A DNA stretch of 64,000 bases, taken from positions 4,340,001 to 4,404,000 of the forward strand of contig NZ_BJHV01000001.1 of assembly GCF_005405925.1 (NCBI RefSeq), read 5' to 3'. This document shows, piece by piece, positions 58,320 through 64,000 of this stretch. A program made the translations under genes and the position numbers. Under the pieces are notes generated by a model. That model was given only the letters and a program-made list of their open reading frames with translations, made no database searches and was not told the DNA's origin. Numbering within the stretch: position 1 is the stretch's first letter; the number at the start of each line of letters is the position of its first letter. Source of the stretch: Streptomyces antimycoticus. GTDB taxonomy: Bacteria; Actinomycetota; Actinomycetes; Streptomycetales; Streptomycetaceae.

Positions 58320-58512
58320 GACTGCTCCGAATCCTCCGACAAGGGGGCACGTTGGCGACAAAGCTACGCGGCTACTGGCGCGTTGGGTGCACCAGACAAC
58401 GCCAACTGTCACTTCTGCGGCGGAAAACACCCTTCGGATGTCGACAAATCACCGGAGTCGGAGGTGGGAAGGCGAGGATCGGGCCGAGAGTCGGCCCGGG
58501 ACCGGGGGCGGA

Positions 58513-60221
<1,709 letters not shown>

Positions 60222-60245
60222 GTCATGCGCTCCCTGATCGTGGTC

Positions 60246-60347
60246 TTACATCGGTGGTCTGCGATGGTCTGCTGGACTGCTCTGCTTGCTGCTCTGCTTG
60301 CTGCTCTGCTTGCTGCTCTGCTTGCTGCTCTGCTTGACGGTCTGCAT
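60246..60347 (-). CDS. Possible 33-aa leader ORF with repeated SSKQ
   Basis: An ATG at 60347 opens a 33-codon frame that ends 24 bases before the kinase start and contains five SSKQ-type repeats encoded by the tandem 12-base repeat. It could be a leader peptide or only a by-product of the repeat; no ribosome binding site is convincing. Confidence 0.2.
   Translation of the reverse strand: MQTVKQSSKQSSKQSSKQSSKQSSPADHRRPPM
60278..60337. repeat. Tandem 12-bp repeat, five copies (TGCTCTGCTTGC)
   Basis: Five direct copies, four exact and the last ending in A, lie 57 bases upstream of the PkaA-like start, in its leader. Copy number is likely to vary between strains. Confidence 0.9.
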
Positions 60348-60767
60348 GTGGTGCTCGTCCGCACCACTGTAATGGCGACGCACGGTGAGCCCTATCCGAT
60401 CACCACACGAGGGTCCGGCGCGGGGGAAGACGTGTGATCCGGACAGATGGTTGCCAGTGTTGGTCCAGGCCGCTCGATCGGCGCTCGATCCGGCACCGCC
60501 GGGCGTCTCAAGGGCGGCCGTTCCGGTCGCAATCAGCCAGTTTCGGCCGACTAGCCGACCAATCAAGATCATGTGGCGCCGGGCGGCGGGCGAAGTGTCG
60601 GTGGCAGGTGCGAGGATGCAGGCAGCACGAAGCGCCGAGCGGTTGGGGGCTCACGCTCCGTGACCCGTACGACCCCGTACGGACCTGTACGTGCCGAAGG
60701 GCCTGGGGCGGTGGTGGGGGTCGGCACCCCTGCCCGGCCCCCCGGACAGAAGGGACCGTTGACGGCG
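60348..60767. promoter_or_regulatory. Divergent intergenic region between kinase and FHA gene
   Basis: 420 bases hold no gene that I can support. Both divergent promoters should be here. I see only short GTACG-rich repeats (60665-60692) and a GAAGGG ribosome binding site at about 60750. Confidence 0.35.
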
Positions 60768-63700
60768 ATGCAGATTCGGCTGACCGTCCTCGGGCCGCGC
60801 AGCGCCCACCCGGGCCGTTCCGGCCACCATCCTGCGCCCGCGTCCGCGCCGCATGCCCTTATGGGCGCGGTGGACGTCCTGGTCACCGCCCCTGTCGGCA
60901 CGGCCCTCGCCTCGGTGGCCGGCGGGCTCGCCGACGCGGTCGCCGCGGCCGGGTACGAGGCGGGGGGCGGCAGCAGTGGCGGCGGCGCGGTGGTGCTGTA
61001 CGCGGGCGGTGAGCGGCTGGACCCGCAGCGCTGTGCGCTGGGCGAGCCGCCGCTGGTGGACGGCGCGGTGCTCTCCCTGCACACCCCGGCCGACCCCGAC
61101 TCCGGCCACTACCCCGGCTATCCCGGCCTCCCCGAGACCGCCGTGGCCGACGCCACGGTCCATCTGGACGTGGTCGCGGGGCCCGACGCGGGCGGCGTCC
61201 ATCTGCTCCACGGCGGCCAGGTCCGCATCGGCCGCTCCGCCGACGCGGACGTTCCGCTGGACGACCCCGACGTCTCCCGGCTGCACTGCGCGGTCACGGT
61301 CGCCGAGGACGGCCGCGTGACCATCGCCGACCTCGGCTCGACCAACGGCACCGCCGCCGACGGCGTCCCCGTGGGCACCCATCCGGTGCCGCTGGAGCCG
61401 GGGGCGCTGCTGCGGATCGGCGAGTCCGCCCTGCGGCTGCGCGTCCCCTCCGCGGATTCCGCGTTCCCGTCGGCCCCCTCGCGCCTTCCGGTCCACGCGG
61501 ACGGGGAGGGCCACCTCCGCGTCACGCCGGCCGGTGACCACCCCACCCACGCGGAGGGCCCCTGGACCGGCGCCCCTCAGTCCGCCCCACCCACTCCGCC
61601 GAGGGCACCTGGACACCCCCGGCCCACCACCCGGGCACCGGCTGGACGCGAGTCACCCAGCCCGGTGACGAGCCTCACTCGGCGTCCGGGGCGCGCGGGG
61701 AGGGCGCAGGCACCGGGGCGCGGGACCCCCGCGGGGGCGAGGAGGGCTGGGGCCCGGGCACGGGAGCCGCCGGGGGCGCGGCACGGGAGCCGGGGCGGGC
61801 GGTCACGGCCACCGGGACGACGGATGGCACCCCGGCGAGGGGGCCGTCGGCGGGGCGCGGGGCGGGGCGGGTGGCAGCGGCCACCGGGACGACGACGGCT
61901 GGGGGCCCGGCTCGGGAGCCGCCGGAGCCCGCGGCACGGGCGCCGGGGCGCGGGGCGGCGCGGGCGGCCAGGCCCACCGGGACGACGGACGGCACCCCGG
62001 CGAGGGGGCCGTCGGCGGGGCGCGGGGCGGCGCGGGCGGTCGCGGGTCCGGCCACGCGGACCAGGACGGGCGGGCCGACCGCCGGCCGACCGGCGACGGC
62101 TCGGTGAACCCGGGCGGCTCTCCTTACGGCGCCGCGGGCGCCGGTCGACGGGGTGAGCGGCCGCGTGGCGAAGGACATGGCGAAACGGGCGGACGCGGCC
62201 GGGGCCCGCAGGAGCCCCCGACCCCCGCCGACCAGCCGTACGACGACCCGTCCACCACCCCCACCCGACGCGGCGAGCGCGTCCCCGGCCAGAAGCCGCC
62301 GGACACGGCCCGGCGGGGCAGCCCGAGCGGCCCGCCCAGGACCGACCCGGCGCGGGCGGCAGCGGCGGGCAGCCGTACGGTCAAGGGCGCGGAGAAGCCC
62401 CCGAGCGTGCGTACCCCGGCGGCCGGCCGGGGCCGCGCGGCGGGCACGGCCCGGCCGACCGCTCGGCCGACCCTCGCCGCACAGGCCACGGCGCGGCTCC
62501 CGGCGACGCGCACCCCGGCGGCTCGCCGTACGGCGGCGCGGGCGCGGGCCGCGGTCGGCAGGGCGATGGCGACACGGGTTACGGCGCCGCCCCGGGCGGC
62601 GGGCAGCCATACGGCCAAGGGCGCGGCGACACGGACGGACGCGGCCGACGCCCCCAGCGGCCCTGGTCCGCCGGCAACCAGCCCGCCGACGCGAGCCCCG
62701 GCGGCTCGCCGTACGGCGGCGCGGACGCAGGTCACGGCCGCCACCACGACGGCGACGCCGACTCCGGGCGGCAGCCGGGTCCGGGCGCGGGTTACGGCGC
62801 CACCCGGCGCGGCGGGCAGCCGTACGACCAGGGGCCCTCCGCCACCGGCGGACAGCCCACCGACGCGGGCCACCAGGGAGAGCCTTACGACGGCCCATCA
62901 GCCGCTTCCGGACAGCGCAGCCCCTACCCCGGCGGCCAGCCGGGCGCCGGGCCGCACGGCGGACGCGGCCCGGGCGACCGCTCGGCCGACACCGGGCGGC
63001 CGAGCGCCGGGGGCTCCGGGGCCGGCGGCGCTGGGCGGCGGGGGACGGGCGATCGTACGCATGCCGGGGCCTACGCGCTGGACGCGCCGGGGCTCAGGCG
63101 CGGCGGCGCGGGATAGGGGCCTGGGTGCGGCAGTTGGCCGGGGGAAGGCGGCCGAGCGGGGCGGGGCGCGGGAGGACGGGGGCGGTCAGGGCGCGGCGGA
63201 GCGGGCGGCCGCGGAGGCGGAGGTGCTGCAGCGGCGGTGGCCGGATCCGGCCACCGTGTTGATGACGGCGTTGGGGCCCGGCTCCCGGTTGTGGGAGCGC
63301 ACCCAAGGACATCCGGACGCGCTCACCGTGCGTCTCGGCTCGGCCGACCAGCTGGCGGCCGACGGCGGGCTGCTCGTCGCCGCGCCCGTGACCGTCGATC
63401 TGCGGCAGTGCGGCTCGCTGGGGCTGGCGGGGCCGCGGGCGCGGGTGGCGGGGCTCGCCCGGTCCGTCGTGGCGCAGTTGGCGGCCCTGCACTCACCGGC
63501 CGCGCTGGAGATCGTGCTGATCAGCGGCGAGGAGCGACTCACGGAGTGGTCGTGGCTCGGCTGGCTGCCCCAGCTCCAGCCGATGCGCGGCCAGGACTGC
63601 CGCCTGCTGCTCGCGTATGACGGCGAACAGGCCACGGCCCGTACGGACGAGCTGACCCGGCGGCTGGAGGACGGGCCGCTGGGCCCCGGCTGGGCGAGCG

Positions 63701-64000
63701 CCTCCCCCGCCGCTGCGGCGGCCGCGGCGGCGCGCCACGTCGGGCCGCGCACCGTGGTGGTCGTGGACGGCGCCCCCGGTCCGGCCGCGCTGCACGACAC
63801 GCTCGCCCGGCTGGCGGCGAGCGGCTCGGCGGCCGGGATCCATCTGCTCTGTCTGACCGAGGCGCCCGCCGCGTCGCCTCTGTCCCCGCTGCCGATGAGC
63901 TACGAGGCCGCGTGTGCCGCGTCCGCGGCCTTCGCGGCCTCCGGGGTGGCGGCCGTGCTGAGCGGCGATGTGGCCACGGGGCTGCAGATCGTCCATGCGG
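60768..64000 (+). pseudogene. FHA domain protein with FtsK/SpoIIIE-type C-terminal region, five apparent frameshifts, cut by window end
   Basis: The N-terminus MQIRLTVLGPRS leads to a forkhead-associated domain (VRIGRSADADVPLDDPDVSR, LHCAVTVAEDGRVTIADLGS), which binds phosphothreonine. A long Gly/Pro/Tyr/Gln linker (about 61500-63080) follows, then WPDPATVLMTALGPGSRLWE and a region typical of FHA-FtsK proteins that runs off the edge. The best frame changes at 61585-61588, 61773-61777, about 62315-62348, 63089-63092 and 63140-63144, each repaired by one added G or C. Neighbouring kinases make it a likely phosphorylation partner. TTG 60759 is an alternative start, better spaced from GAAGGG. Confidence 0.8.

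Overview
The window is high-GC actinobacterial chromosome, almost certainly Streptomyces. The tmRNA tag starts ANTKRDS, GTG/TTG starts and 4-bp stop/start overlaps are frequent, and from 19.5 to 29.3 kb and 50.2 to 64 kb the gene order (GlcNAc-type uptake operon, YqgE, murA, hup, NAD-type malic enzyme, HelD-like helicase, anti-sigma/ECF sigma, NnaR/NarK; then ssrA, smpB, ctp, ftsX, ftsE, prfB, two Ser/Thr kinases, an FHA protein) matches, from memory, the SCO294x-SCO297x core region of S. coelicolor. No IS elements, phage genes, CRISPR arrays or secretion gene sets were seen.

Layout. 0-4 kb: a sulfur module (LysR regulator, cysteine dioxygenase, YeiH-type sulfite/sulfate exporter) beside a divergent alpha/beta hydrolase, then tRNA-Cys(GCA). 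4.5-8.6 kb: a single-gene, one-module NRPS (C-A-T-TE). 8.7-14.1 kb: a xanthine dehydrogenase/aldehyde oxidase-type operon (FAD, 2Fe-2S with a very long disordered N-terminal extension, molybdopterin subunit). 14.4-19.3 kb: GH20 hexosaminidase with an ABC sugar importer. 19.5-29.3 kb: core genes. 29.5-33.3 kb: CGNR regulator, nnaR and narK with matching GlnR-type boxes. 33.6-38.6 kb: a small overlapping gene pair that looks like a toxin-antitoxin module, two LysR regulators, an MFS transporter and a hydrolase. 38.7-44.2 kb: an alpha-xylosidase/ABC importer operon behind a strong promoter with two palindromic operators. 44.3-50.2 kb: DacB-type carboxypeptidase, DUF3592 protein, two TetR/target pairs (quinone oxidoreductase-like and Tet(X)-like FAD monooxygenase). 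50.3-64 kb: ssrA-smpB, Ctp protease, FtsEX, a sortase-anchored protein, RF2, twin kinases and the start of an FHA-FtsK-like gene cut by the window end.

How genes work together. Both sugar importers lack an ATPase gene and would need a shared MsiK-type ATPase encoded elsewhere. Cysteine dioxygenase plus exporter fits sulfite formation and disposal. nnaR and narK form a nitrate module under nitrogen control. The SmpB/tmRNA rescue pair sits beside cell-division and signalling genes.

Caution. Seven genes carry eleven apparent frameshifts. Every one can be repaired by adding one G or C, nearly always in a homopolymer run of 4-5, so the pattern points to under-called homopolymers in the sequence rather than to real pseudogenes. 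One further gene (DUF3039) has an in-frame amber codon, which an indel error cannot explain.
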